From contig CM057003.1 of NCBI GenBank assembly GCA_029891345.1, forward strand, positions 10,668,209 to 10,732,208: DNA of 64,000 nt. Direction: 5' to 3'. Origin of the DNA: Dryococelus australis (taxonomy: Eukaryota > Arthropoda > Insecta > Phasmatodea > Phasmatidae). Each line of letters starts with the position of its first letter. Within the stretch, counting starts at the first letter, position 1. Under the pieces are notes generated by a model. The model did not search any database. It had not been told where the DNA came from and saw only the letters and a list, made by a program, of their open reading frames with translations. Of this stretch, positions 36,290 to 46,249 are shown piece by piece. The position numbers and the translations under genes were made by a program.

Positions 36290-37500
36290 GAGACTCGTAT
36301 AAGCAATATTTATTGCGCTATACATATCTCTATCAATATGAACGTCGGACCGCCGTGTTTCAGAACACATTTCTCCAGACGTCGCGGCATGGAGTTGTGT
36401 AGATCCTTAATGGTGTCCTATGATAATCCATCCCAGGCAGCTTGAATATTCGCTCGCAGTTTTTGAATATTTTCCAGTAGGGGTGGAGTCGCCATACGGA
36501 TGCCAATATAATCGCGTATATTTTCTCAGTTGGGGACAGATCTGGCGAAACTGTTGCCCATAAAGGCGTATACATTACCTCAAGGTACGCTCTTGAGATG
36601 GCAGTGGTATGGTGGCGATTGTTGTCTTGTTGAAATAGGGCACTGGTGTGAGCGTTCACAAACAGCAGGGCCACTGATTGCAGGACCTCGTGAACGTATC
36701 GTTGGGGTATCAGAGTACCCGGGATGAAGACCAATGATGGCTGGGCATCGCACGAGATGGCACGCCACACTATGACACTATGACGTCTGGACGCGTGACA
36801 ACGAACTGTTAATCTTGGCGCTGCCCACGTTGCCCCCCCTCCCCCTCCACGAACGGTTCGCCAGTCGTCGCCACAAGACAAAAGCGGACTCGTCACTGAA
36901 GGTTGCCGCGTGCTGTTCTGCTTGGCTCTCCGGTAGTCTTTCACGGGACCATGCAGTCTGTGCCGCGCACCTCTCCGCGTTCCAGCGTGACGGAGCGGGC
37001 TGTCACGTAAGTCCTGCGCCGTGCTTACCATCTGCAACAGTACTGGCAGTGACACGATGCTGCGGCGGATGTCATCGTCCTCTTAATGTCCGGTGTCGCG
37101 TGTGGAGCTCTTCGCGCAATGTTGGTCAATTCCGGCCGGTTCTCCTTCGGCGTAATTCGTGGCGGTCTCCCAGATCCTGCGTGTCGCGTGTGCATGTCTA
37201 TCAGCTGGCGCCAAAAGCATACTATGGTAATATCTACACGATCGGTCCGGTGCGCAATACGGCGATATGGCCACCCCGCTTCCCGCAGCACGAACCCACC
37301 CGAACACGTCCAACTGTTCAAAATGCTGTTGGACTTGTCTCAAAGGCTTACTACACTTAGAAGAGGTGCTACAGTCACAACAGCACGAGTCAGAATGGAA
37401 AGGATGCACACCAGGACGATCTTATATGGTCCGGAAGGTACAAATAAAACCCCCACCCTTGCTGACGTCACTTGCGCGGTCGAGTGTGAAACGTGAATTA
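36290..37500 (-). mobile_element. Degraded full-length Tc1-like element inserted in the DSCGGQN relic
   Basis: Contains both halves of a Tc1-like transposase on the minus strand, and splits the host relic between its catalytic motif (about 36215) and its C-terminal part (from about 37550). Ends are not certain: GGTAACGTCACCAAG at 36257 and the reverse complement of GCTGACGTCACTTGCG near 37461 are partly similar and may be the worn TIRs. An AATAAA lies past the ORF end on the minus strand. Confidence 0.6.
36360..37409 (-). pseudogene. Tc1-like transposase pseudogene
   Basis: N-terminal helix-turn-helix remains at 37320-37100: LREAGWPYRRIAHRT followed by AGSGRPPRITPKE, split over two frames. 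The catalytic part is at 36800-36380: SVIVWRAISCDAQPSLVFIP, then LFQQDNNRHHT (second Asp), SPDLSPTEKIYAII (third acidic residue region) and a MPRR-like end. Several frameshifts and substitutions (QDNARPH became QDNNRHH) show it is long dead. Opposite-strand ORFs up to 181 codons are shadows. Confidence 0.8.
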
Positions 37501-38193
37501 TCTTAAAGTCTCACATTGTCGATCATACCCACCGCGTTTCATTTCTGGAAACTGCTTCCTCGTGGGTGCGATTTCGTTTTTACAATGAGTGTATTGTAGT
37601 CGCAGCAATGCTTCTTAAAGTAGATCACAGTTCATTTGTATAAGAAATTACCCCTGTTTCTATCAAACCTAATCATGGAAAAGAAAGAAGGGTATTGGGC
37701 TCATAGCGTAATAGCATATGCGATCAAACAAGCAAGTGGTATGCTTATATGATCTGATCTTATCCCAATCTTTCACCTGGCTAGGAGAAAGGCAACGCAG
37801 ATTGTGCATGACATGCAATCTACTGACTCTGACTTCAAGCAACTCTCAAAATACATGTGCATGCATTCGTTGACGAATACTGATAAGCAAACGATTTTCT
37901 TCAACACACATCCTTCACAGAGATTGTACGAACGTTATTTACTGAAAAGGCAAGTTGCAGAGATCATTTTAAAAACAACCAAACCTCTTGTAGAGCGACC
38001 AAAACTACCCAGTAAGAAATATCAGAATCTGCTATCCTTGTGTGAAGGACAAACGCCAGTGATAAGATCCGAGACCCGCAAAGATTTTGTATTGCAAAAG
38101 CCTCACGAAGACCAATCTTTGTTAGTCAACCTCATCGCCTATTATCATTTACACGATATTTCACCTAACGGTATGGACATCGTAAGCGTATGA

Positions 38194-38856
38194 ATTAATG
38201 AGATTATAAATGATATGTTCTAAGGAGATTACCAATTCCTGAAGGCATTCATAATCACCTTTAAAAAAAACGTTTAAAATTGAACATTTCAATAAGGCGA
38301 CAATCGAACACGCATGCATGTAACTTGCTCGTACGTATTTCTTCATATGTTTAGGAGCAAAAAAAGTATTGCTGGAGATTTTATTTAATGAGAGTCGGCG
38401 ATGGTTCTGCAAGAAATAGCAGTAAAACAGAAGATTACTTAAGGTAGATACTAATTGTTTATGTGGAGTTTATTTCCTCTCCGAAAAAGATCTAAAAGGG
38501 CATTACTGCATTCTTGAGAGCAAACCAACATTTAAGACTGAGGAAAACAGAAAGAGTCCTCAATAGAAACGGAAGCCCTACAGCGAAACATTACTTGGTA
38601 GAGTTCGTAACACTACTTTTCTCTTAGTCTTTTTATTTTGGCTTCACTCCACTTTTTTCAAAGACTAGACGCTGCAAGCAGACAAAAGTAAGACTTGTAC
38701 GGACACATTTATCACGATAGCCACTCGATAAATTATCTCAACACCCCCTTTTTCTTAATGTCACTGTAGTAGGATTTGTTAATATAAGAGAATTAATGTT
38801 CGGAAAATATCTCCACCATAAATGCTATTTTTAACGTATAAGTACTAAATATTTCA
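38194..38856. other. Gene-free AT-rich stretch
   Basis: Possible worn 3' flank of the preceding transposon relic. Nothing recognised. Confidence 0.4.
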
Positions 38857-39093
38857 TATAGGCTATTCAAGGTAAAGTGAGCACTTTTGAAAGCGCTCTC
38901 GTTTGGAATACTAGTCAATATATATTTCATTTTAGAATTAGACGTTATCGTCTGAGTGAAGTGGAATAAATACTTTGTGTTTATCACTTACATGGTAATA
39001 TTTATTTAATTATATTGTTATAGCATAAGAAATGGCTGAACGTAAAAAGTAACTGTACCTCAAAAGTGCTCACTTTACCGTGAAAAGCCTATA
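38857..39093 (+). mobile_element. Family B short form (B2)
   Basis: Left end TATAGGCTATTCAAGGTAAA and right end TTTACCGTGAAAAGCCTATA. 237 bp. Interior GCGCTCTCGTTTGGAATACT and ACTTACATGGTAATATTTAT. Confidence 0.8.
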
Positions 39094-40784
39094 CTTATAC
39101 TATTTAATTAGGCGTACAAGAGCAACAACCTCCAGCTGGCCAGATTGTGAATTGAATATAGCCCTGGACCAATAGCATTCCCAGTTTTTAATAATACTGT
39201 GATTACTTATCAGCCTCCTCAGAAATGTTTAATAATCATGCGATAGTATAACAAACATTTGTTTTACGGAATGAATGATATTTCCACTCGAACATAAGTG
39301 TTTGAAAACACGTTTATTTTAAAATGATTTAGTAAATGAACGAGGTTATATTTTTTACAACGACCACTGCAAAACTTGGTGCATCTCACAAAAAAAAAAC
39401 CCTGCAGTAGCGCACTAAAAATTAATTAAACCATTTACGCTCTTCGCCAGAATCGTTTAAAGAACACACGACAAATTACAACTGCCTGGGTGTGGCCTGG
39501 CTTGGTTAGTGAAGGGATGAATGTAACAAACAAGAGAGATAAATTCAGTTTTCCAATTGATTTTCAATACCAAATACCAGTACCAGCTCGTGAGTCCTAA
39601 AGTAGGTGAGGTGCCACGAGCAAGGAGTGGAAATAGAATTTGGAGTTCACTGCGTTGGGAAGGTGTTGTTGTCAGGAGAGTATCACTAGAAAAATCTTAA
39701 GGTTTTATTTATAAAATTGATTGTTTTCTTTCTAAAATCGGCAAAACTTGGTAACATCGTTACATGTGTCTACACAGGATGATGAGAAACTCTGCGCCCT
39801 AATTCCAGACATAGTTTCTTTGGACCAATGGTAACACGAAAGCCTTATACACTTGCATCTGGAAACGTATTTTTTTTTTAAGTAAAGTCGCATAGGAATT
39901 AGGGGTTCTACACTGCACATGTAGTAATTTTGTGTAGCACGCCTGCGACCTATGCAACTTCCCCTACATGCATGTTCTGAAGGTGTTGCAAGTCGCCACT
40001 CTAAACAAAATAAAATAACATTTCCGGACATAAGTGAATAGGGCTTTTGTGTTACTATTAGTCTGGAGTCTGCGCACTGAATTTTCGAATAGTCTATGTA
40101 TTCATGTATGAAATTTCCAAATGGAAAGGCGAGGATTAATATCTCCGACGTCTGTGTCGGCACCCAGAGCTGAGCAACCCAGCATCCAGTCAAGTTTCTG
40201 GCCTCCCACACAACCAACCAACTTTCTACCCGCGAACGTATCCCACGCTATGAAACTTAGCGCCAGACTTCTCGCCTCTTCTCTCCGGGTCGAAGGTGGA
40301 AGACAAAACCCAATAATCGTCTTGTCGCGAGTGTCTTTGCGACAGTTTGAGAGAAGACACTCGCGAACCGCGGGGAGATCCAACTTCCTGGCTCCGCGGA
40401 AATTCGCAGGAGCCAAACTTCACGCCAGGCGTTCGCCTTCTCTATCCGACGCGTTGTGTGTAGTCGTATCACAGAAAGAGACTTGAACATGCAGCCAGTA
40501 GTGACTTCATTTCATCGTGTTCCTTCAAGCACATATGGATATGGCTCGCAGTTTTAAAACAAATTATATACATGCACTACAAAATTTCACTGTACATAGA
40601 CGTGGCAGCAGAATAGGTCCGTAAAAATGCTTCAGGGCACAGTGAACAGATGGTCTTGCGAGTTTATTATAATAATATTTGTGGAGGGAGCAATTTCAAT
40701 ATTGCTAAAGCTGTTGTGTTGATGTAACTACCTGTTCTGTAGGAGGAACAAACAGGATGCTTTACTGTGAAAGTGGCGTGTAGA
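39094..40784. other. Gene-free stretch with a less AT-rich patch
   Basis: 39730-40490 is moderately GC-rich and open on both strands (longest minus ORF 161 codons, plus ORF 121 codons) with no domain. It contains a perfect 13-bp inverted repeat, TCGCGAGTGTCTT (40326) and AAGACACTCGCGA (40354), with a 15-nt loop. Confidence 0.4.
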
Positions 40785-41078
40785 GAATTGGGCGGCTCTC
40801 GACATCGAGTCCTAGAGAGTCCAATGAGGGCGAAGTGATGTGAGCGTGGGGCAGCTGCGGGGGAAACGAGAGATCCTCTCCCACCAAGGCCAACTGGATT
40901 CGATTCCCGGCGGGGTCACTTCCGTATTTTCGCACGTGGGAATCACGCCGGACGATGTCCCTGGTGGACGGGTTTTCTCGGGGACCTCCCGTTTCCCCGC
41001 CCTTGCGTTCCGAAGCTACTGTACGCTCATTGGCTGTCAAGATCCCAATGTTAAGAGCCGCCCTACCTTCTCCGCTTG
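40785..41078. repeat. Two SINE-A copies joined tail-outward (inverted composite)
   Basis: 40785-40876 is the 3' half of SINE-A on the minus strand (GGCGGCTCTCGACATCGAG to GGGAAACGAGAGATCC). At 40877 it switches to a plus-strand SINE-A starting inside the tRNA head (CTCCCACCAAGGCCAACTGG), then GATTCCCGGCGGGGTC, TTTTCTCGGGGACCTCCCGT and TTAAGAGCCGCCC. The result is a large imperfect hairpin. Confidence 0.75.
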
Positions 41079-41896
41079 TTTCGAAGTGAGACAATGGCAA
41101 CAGTTTCGGCCAAGGTGATTGACAACTCTGCTCAAGCCATGACGCGTACGTCCATCTCTAACCATAATAAAAATGACCAACGCGTGTAGAGCTTGCCCCA
41201 AGACTGACTCTGCTACTGACAGGCTTGCCCGGGGGGGGGGGGGGGTGAGGAACCATAACTGTGTAAGGGCTCACGCCGACGTAGCGAAACTAGGAGGCCC
41301 GCAAGTAAAAAAACAATGCCGAATTATATGCCAAGTCTCCGCGACTGTTGGGGAGCTTCAATCCACCAGTCGTACATTTCCACGTAATTATATTTTCATT
41401 CAGGCAAAGAACCTTACAGCCGAGCAAAAGACTACAACTGCCACTCGCCGCCGGCCTAATGATTCGAGCCAAGTCTGTTGGGCTGCAAATTATTTCGTAC
41501 GACTCACGCCAGATTCGTTGTGGTAATCTGCGTTCTTGGGACTCGCTGCCTCCAGGGACACGCGTGAGTCCACCGGCAATGTGTTCCCACCATTATCAGT
41601 CTTGCCTTCTTACGACCGAGTCTATCATCGTCCAGGGGAGCAGTACAGTAGTTCAAGTCTAATATGGCTCTGTACGATCTGCGGGGAAAAAATTCGCTTT
41701 TCAAATTATTTATTTCACATTTCCCAACACTGTACCAGAACATCGCCATAAGAAACTTGAGTCTTTATTTGATACGCGGATATTCAATTTCGCCTTAGAA
41801 AATATATTAATCAGGTACAAGTTGTCTTTAGTCTTATTTCTGCAATCTGATAACCATTTACCTAATTCAAATACTATACATCCTGTCTCACTTTAG
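41079..41896. other. Gene-free stretch
   Basis: A G-run at 41230-41245. Overlapping ORFs at 41173-41751 on both strands show no domain. Confidence 0.35.
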
Positions 41897-42149
41897 GCGT
41901 CTCTTATCAAATTCTTCTTTGGAGGACAGTAGGTCTAAAACTGGACTTCTAGCTCTATATGCATTAAATGGGAACAAATGGAATATCGATTGTGGATTGA
42001 GCCTGCCGGATGCTAATGATCTCTCATTACAGTTTTACGTTGGCCATGTTATGCTGGTGGCAATGTCAGATGGTTTTCAGCTTGATCTTAAACCTCCAGT
42101 GACGTTGATAGTGGGAATCTCATCTATAATACCAAAATATCGAGATTAA
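41897..42149 (+). CDS. Possible terminal exon
   Basis: A good acceptor (CATCCTGTCTCACTTTAG at 41896) is followed by 84 open codons to TAA at 42147. The sequence is protein-like (LLALYALNGNKWNIDCGLSL, then LQFYVGHVMLVAMSDGF). I recognise no family and see no upstream partner exon, and no AATAAA soon after the stop. Chance is a real alternative. Confidence 0.22.
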
Positions 42150-42312
42150 ACCCCGAAAAAAAGTAGCAAGTAATACATTAATTATACGTCGATATACTAT
42201 AATTTTTAGTCTAATTATTTGTTCCGTCGTTCGGCAAAACTCGTTACTTCCTCTCTTTCTTTCTCGCTAACTCCACTCGACCATTTATAAAGTATTTTCA
42301 GGTACATAACAC

Positions 42313-43788
42313 CAAAAGAAAAAGACACAAAGCACGAAAAAACACGCAATATCTTATCGCACCGGCCCCTTATCAGGCGAAGGATTGGCTCCATATCTCT
42401 ACCTGTTTAAACAATCAAGGTTAAAACTTCTAAACTAGATTACCTGACGCTAAGTATATTACCTCGAAAACAAACTCACCAATATAATCTTAACCACTGA
42501 ACCGAATTCAGTCAAACAAACAGCAATGTAATCACAATTACTCCAGCAGTACAATTATGACAAAAAATTGCAAATATGAAGCAAGAATAATAGTGTTACA
42601 GTCGTCACAAACAATTAAATACGTAGTTAATATCCTGTATATTGGATCAGAAATCGACTATCAAACCACAACCTTAATACACCGCAAGGGTGTATCCCTC
42701 CTAATGAGTTCCCTTCATGAACTCTAATTCCACTGTCAACTGTCAGTCACGTATGTGTGTATTTATTGGTGCAGGTGCAAATTCATTTTTCTGGTTCGTT
42801 TGGTGCAAGGGTAATGACAGGTAAGCTAGTCAGGCTTCCTTTATGGCATAAAAGATATATATTTTATAATACTACCAACATCCTACTACGAATAAATGTT
42901 ATCTATGGGCCAATTAACAAAAAAGGACGCACAGAAAAAACAAAACATATACCGATTACGACGGCGAAAAAGATTTATTATGGATTAAAATACAATTCAG
43001 CATGACCATGGATATGAATGTCACCAGTCGTACCAACCAGCTTGCGATACAACCAAATCTGATCACCAAGTTCAAACTTAAGTTTCTTACGCGAAAACAT
43101 GGAAGCGTTACCAAATCCATAATAAATATTTTTTGCCGTAATAATTGGTTTAAGTTTAATTTTTTCCTGTGCTTCCTTTTTTGTTAATTGGCCCATAGAT
43201 AACATTTATTCGTAGTAGGATGTTGGTAGTATTATAAAATATATATCTTTTATGCCATAAAGGAAGCCTGACTAGCTTACCTGTCATTACCCTTGCACCA
43301 AACGAACCAGAAAAATGAATTTGCACCTGCACCAATAAATACACACATATGTGACTGACAGTTGACAGTGGAATTACAGTTCATGAAGGGAACTCATTAG
43401 GAGGGATACACCCTTGCGGTGTATTAAGGTTGTGGTTTGATAGTCGATTTCTGATCCAATATACAGGATATTAACTACGTATTTAGTTGTTTGTGACGAC
43501 TGTAACATTATTATTCTTGTTTCATATTTGCAATTTTTGTCATAATTGTACTGCTGGAGTAATTGTGATTACATTGCTGTTTGTTTGACTGAATTCGGTT
43601 CAGTGGTTAAGATTATATTGGCGATTTTGTTTTCGAGGTAATATACTTAGCGTCAGGTAATCTAGTTTAGAAGTTTTAACCTTGATTGTTTAAACAGGTA
43701 GAGATATGGAGCCAATCCTTCGCCTGATAAGGGGTCGGTGCGATAAGATATTGCTTTTTTTTCGTGCTTTGTGTCTTTTTCTTTTTGT
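42313..43788. repeat. Giant near-perfect inverted repeat (foldback / hairpin locus)
   Basis: Arms 42313 to about 42985 and about 43112-43788 are reverse complements, roughly 98% identical by eye over the outer 600 bp, with a centre of about 125 bp. Examples: ACGTAGTTAATATCCTGTAT on the left has its exact complement on the right, as does AGGATGTTGGTAGTATTATA. Towards the centre (42915-42985 and 43112-43185) the arms diverge. Outer boundary: AGAAAAAGACACAAAGCACG and its complement. Each arm contains the same short ORF (42757-43005 plus, 43156-43344 minus), and a minus ORF (43205-42978) crosses the centre. The RNA would fold into a stem of over 600 bp. No TE family is identified. Confidence 0.88.
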
Positions 43789-44026
43789 ACTCCTCGCACT
43801 AATGATTCATTAACACTAATTAATTATTGTTTCTGCCACTTCACTCCATGCACTCGACTTACCAACTTGATTCTGTAAACGAAATTCAAAAATTTCCAAA
43901 ACATTATAATCAATTTTAAAAATTGGTAATGAAATAATATAATAATAAGGTAATAAAATTTGTTTTAGGGATTTTGTATTGGATTTTCCCGTCTCCTATG
44001 TTTTACCTTTATCATCTTTGTTTCAG
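43789..44026. other. Gene-free AT-rich stretch
   Basis: Ends in a clear pyrimidine tract and acceptor (TTTACCTTTATCATCTTTGTTTCAG). Confidence 0.4.
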
Positions 44027-44095
44027 ACACTGGTCACTACGATCAGTGATGGGGACGATGATGATGTGTCATTTTTAACGTTAAAATGCTTGCTG
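44027..44095 (+). CDS. Possible 69-nt internal exon
   Basis: It has a consensus acceptor (CATCTTTGTTTCAG) and a near-perfect donor (GCTG|GTAAGT). Exactly one of three frames is open, the phase 0-0 frame: TLVTTISDGDDDDVSFLTLK, then CLL. An acidic DGDDDD run is the only feature. Intervening DNA is AT-rich and non-repetitive here. No partner exons are identified, so the gene is unknown. Confidence 0.3.
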
Positions 44096-44404
44096 GTAAG
44101 TAGCTGTTGGTCAAGTGTAACCTCCAGCTCAGCAAATAAATAATAAACCTTTATTTCCAAAACCCTTGTCTTTAAAAAATAATCAGACTTTGTCTATTTA
44201 GATACAAGATTTCTAAAGAAGCCGAAACAGGGAAATAAATCCGAATTTTCCATGGCACCATTGTAATCGTGAAATAAGTCAGCCGCTAGATAAATATAAC
44301 AAATATTTTATGAAATGTTTGCTATTTGTATTAGAAAAAATCGAATTATAAAAACAATACTTATAATTAGGAGGTTTAAGACAGAAATGCAGCGTATTTT
44401 TACG

Positions 44405-44572
44405 GTAGGGTTCGATTCCCGGCGGGGTCACTCCCGGATTTGGTCGGCGGGTTTTCTCGGGGATCTCCCGTTTTCCCAGCATTTGCATTCAGATGCTGCT
44501 CTATTGTTAGTTCAGTTCTTCCTCGTCGGCTCTCAAGACCTCTATATTAAGAACCGCCCAAATCTACTCAGT
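44405..44572 (+). repeat. SINE-A copy, 5'-truncated
   Basis: Starts in the B box (GGTTCGATTCCCGGCGGGGT), lacks part of the middle, then GGGTTTTCTCGGGGATCTCC, CAGATGCTGCTC, GGCTCTCAAGACCTC and TTAAGAACCGCCC. 5' truncation fits LINE-assisted insertion. Confidence 0.8.
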
Positions 44573-45875
44573 CTCAAAAATCCATTGTGATTAGAGTTTG
44601 ATTGATATCATAGTACAATGATTTGTTCAAGGCATGCAGTTGCGAGTATTATTCAACTGGTCAAACAATCTTGTTAAAAACAGATCGTGGGCATTGGCAA
44701 ACCATTGCCATCTCGGGTATATCAGAGTCTAGGTGACGAATATCTATTGGTACATACAAAACTAAATAATATTAATTGTATTCCTTACACGTTTACACAC
44801 AGACAATGTGTATCAACTGTAGGGAAGTAACTGGCAACATCAGAGCTGACTGTATTTCGGGCCAGGCCTCTGTGAAATTTTCCGATCTCTCAATGGTTGA
44901 TGTGTGCCAATAAATTCTAAATACCTTACTGTCGTATACAACGATCGGATAAGATCGTTACTGCCTCTAAATATTAAATCTGGTAATCAAAAATAAAAGA
45001 GCGAATCTCCATGGTGTACTGGTATTTAATTTACGCCCGTATAGCGGATTTTATTGAAAAACATTACATTCTTTCGTTAACGCTGAAAAATGTTATTCTA
45101 CTTTACATGAGAGATTGGCTGCGCTGGTGTTGCAATGGCGTGCCTTGTTTCTGCAGACTAGAAAAACGCCTAAAGGTCTGCTTAAACGTTGTGTGTAGGA
45201 AAAAATTTCTCAATTAAATACCTACAAATAGTTCCTTATTATGTGCCACTGTATACACAAGGCATAAGACTTTTATAACTACCCGAAATAATTACCAACC
45301 CGACTTCTAAAAATATCTTAGCGAAAAAAACATGTTTGAATTTTGCTTGAAGCACACAGAGAGAGGTTTTTTTTTTTTTTTTTGAATGCTGTTAGTGGAA
45401 TAGCAAAAATAAGTGGTTAAATTTCTTTTTAAAAAAATCGGAGATAGAATGCAACTGTAAAGAATGTCTAGAATAAATTTTTTCTCAGAAAAATACCTCA
45501 ACTTTTAATTCACATAACACAGATTTTTTTTTTGTGTGGTGTTGTTTTCTGTCTCTATTAAGTGATTAACGCAGGAAAGTATGGAAGATGATGAAGGAGG
45601 AAATACGCTCCCACTCCTTCTCGGGTCGACAAGAGCTCAACTTCTCCCCAGATAATTGTATATACATTATTTATTTTAATGAACAAATGACTATCAGAAA
45701 GCAATCTAAACATATCATGAACGCTTGACTCATTTCAAAAATATCAGCAACCTTTGGTTATAGGCCCACATTTTAAAGTGAGTTGGGAAGAAAAATTACC
45801 GTTTAAATAACTGCGTTCTGTAGCACTTTCTTTGTACGTAAAATACCTCTTAGTTTAATGTAAGCACGTTATGTT
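44573..45875. other. Gene-free AT-rich stretch
   Basis: Nothing recognised. T-runs at 45367-45383 and 45523-45532. A 68-codon plus ORF (45011-45217) is featureless. Confidence 0.45.
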
Positions 45876-45905
45876 TATAAATACGAGTGCTTTGCGTTCA
45901 TCTCA
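45876..45905 (+). promoter_or_regulatory. TATA box and start region before a candidate first exon
   Basis: TATAAATA at 45876-45883 followed 24-29 bp later by GTTCATCTCAC, an initiator-like site at the right distance. The first ATG (45908, CACAATGG) is 8 bp further on. Layout resembles short-leader insect genes. Confidence 0.3.
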
Positions 45906-45912
45906 CAATGGC

Positions 45913-45979
45913 ATGGCATACTTCAAACAAAAATATGTTACTGATATAAACGAGCCTGCTTCCCTCGATATGGACGCAG
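45913..45979 (+). CDS. Possible first coding exon
   Basis: ATG 45913 opens MAYFKQKYVTDINEPASLDM, then DA, into a strong donor GCAG|GTAAGT at 45980, phase 1. It lies just after the TATA box at 45876. Against it, an overlapping ATG five bases earlier has the better start context (CACAATGG) and stops after 13 codons. The protein is unknown and no downstream exon was found. Confidence 0.28.
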
Positions 45980-46111
45980 GTAAGTTTTAATTAAGACCTT
46001 TTCTTAGAGGGTATGTAGGCCTTGACTTCTCGTTTACATGAATATCATTAGAGATGAAACCAGAAATATATGCAACTGTACCGAGAAAATTACAAACACA
46101 CAATATGTGCC

Positions 46112-46182
46112 TTATCCAGGACTCGAACCAAGGCAAATTTGTAAAAAATAAGCTACCGAGCAATCAACTGCATTACAGGGGA
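46112..46182 (-). repeat. tRNA-like SINE head
   Basis: On the minus strand: AGTTGATTGCTCGGTAGCT (A-box-like) and GGTTCGAGTCC (perfect B box), separated as in a tRNA. The rest of the cloverleaf does not close, and R1 follows within about 70 bp. Confidence 0.45.
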
Positions 46183-46249
46183 AAAATTCGAAGCACCAAC
46201 TTCGGATGTAAACAGTCTAACGTTTGGAGTGATAGGGTTCACTAACCTG

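Larger units (their letters stand above)
35505..38193 (+). pseudogene. Decayed DSCGGQN-family transposon gene, split by a Tc1-like insertion
   Basis: Plus-strand fragments appear in family order. About 35512-35590: FFFNTLNISDRTVRIALRKK. About 35640-35700: YKDRNIKIKM...RFPRAESHY. About 36160-36215: TVTLFAESCGRQNKNVFIV (family motif DSCGGQN). After the inserted Tc1-like relic, the open stretch 37804-38193 reads DFKQLSKYM, then LPSKKYQNLLSLCEGQTPVI, like the family's C-terminal KKxDLLSLCxxGxIP. From memory, this is a multi-copy insect protein family with an N-terminal SHY segment and DDE-like core, very likely transposon-encoded. Stops and frameshifts are frequent in the 5' part; the 129-codon 3' part is intact. 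Confidence 0.6.

Noticed and set aside
36815-37496. Long plus-strand ORFs (181 and 136 codons)
   Set aside because: They are antisense to the Tc1-like transposase relic, which has recognisable motifs.
39732-40490. Overlapping ORFs up to 161 codons on both strands
   Set aside because: Open in several frames because of base composition. No domain, start context or splice support.
42757-43344. Identical 62-82 codon ORFs in both foldback arms as a conserved gene
   Set aside because: Their identity is the automatic result of the inverted duplication. No domain or codon bias supports coding.
46054-46245. 63-codon plus ORF beginning MKPEIYATV
   Set aside because: It is antisense to a tRNA-like SINE head; no protein features.
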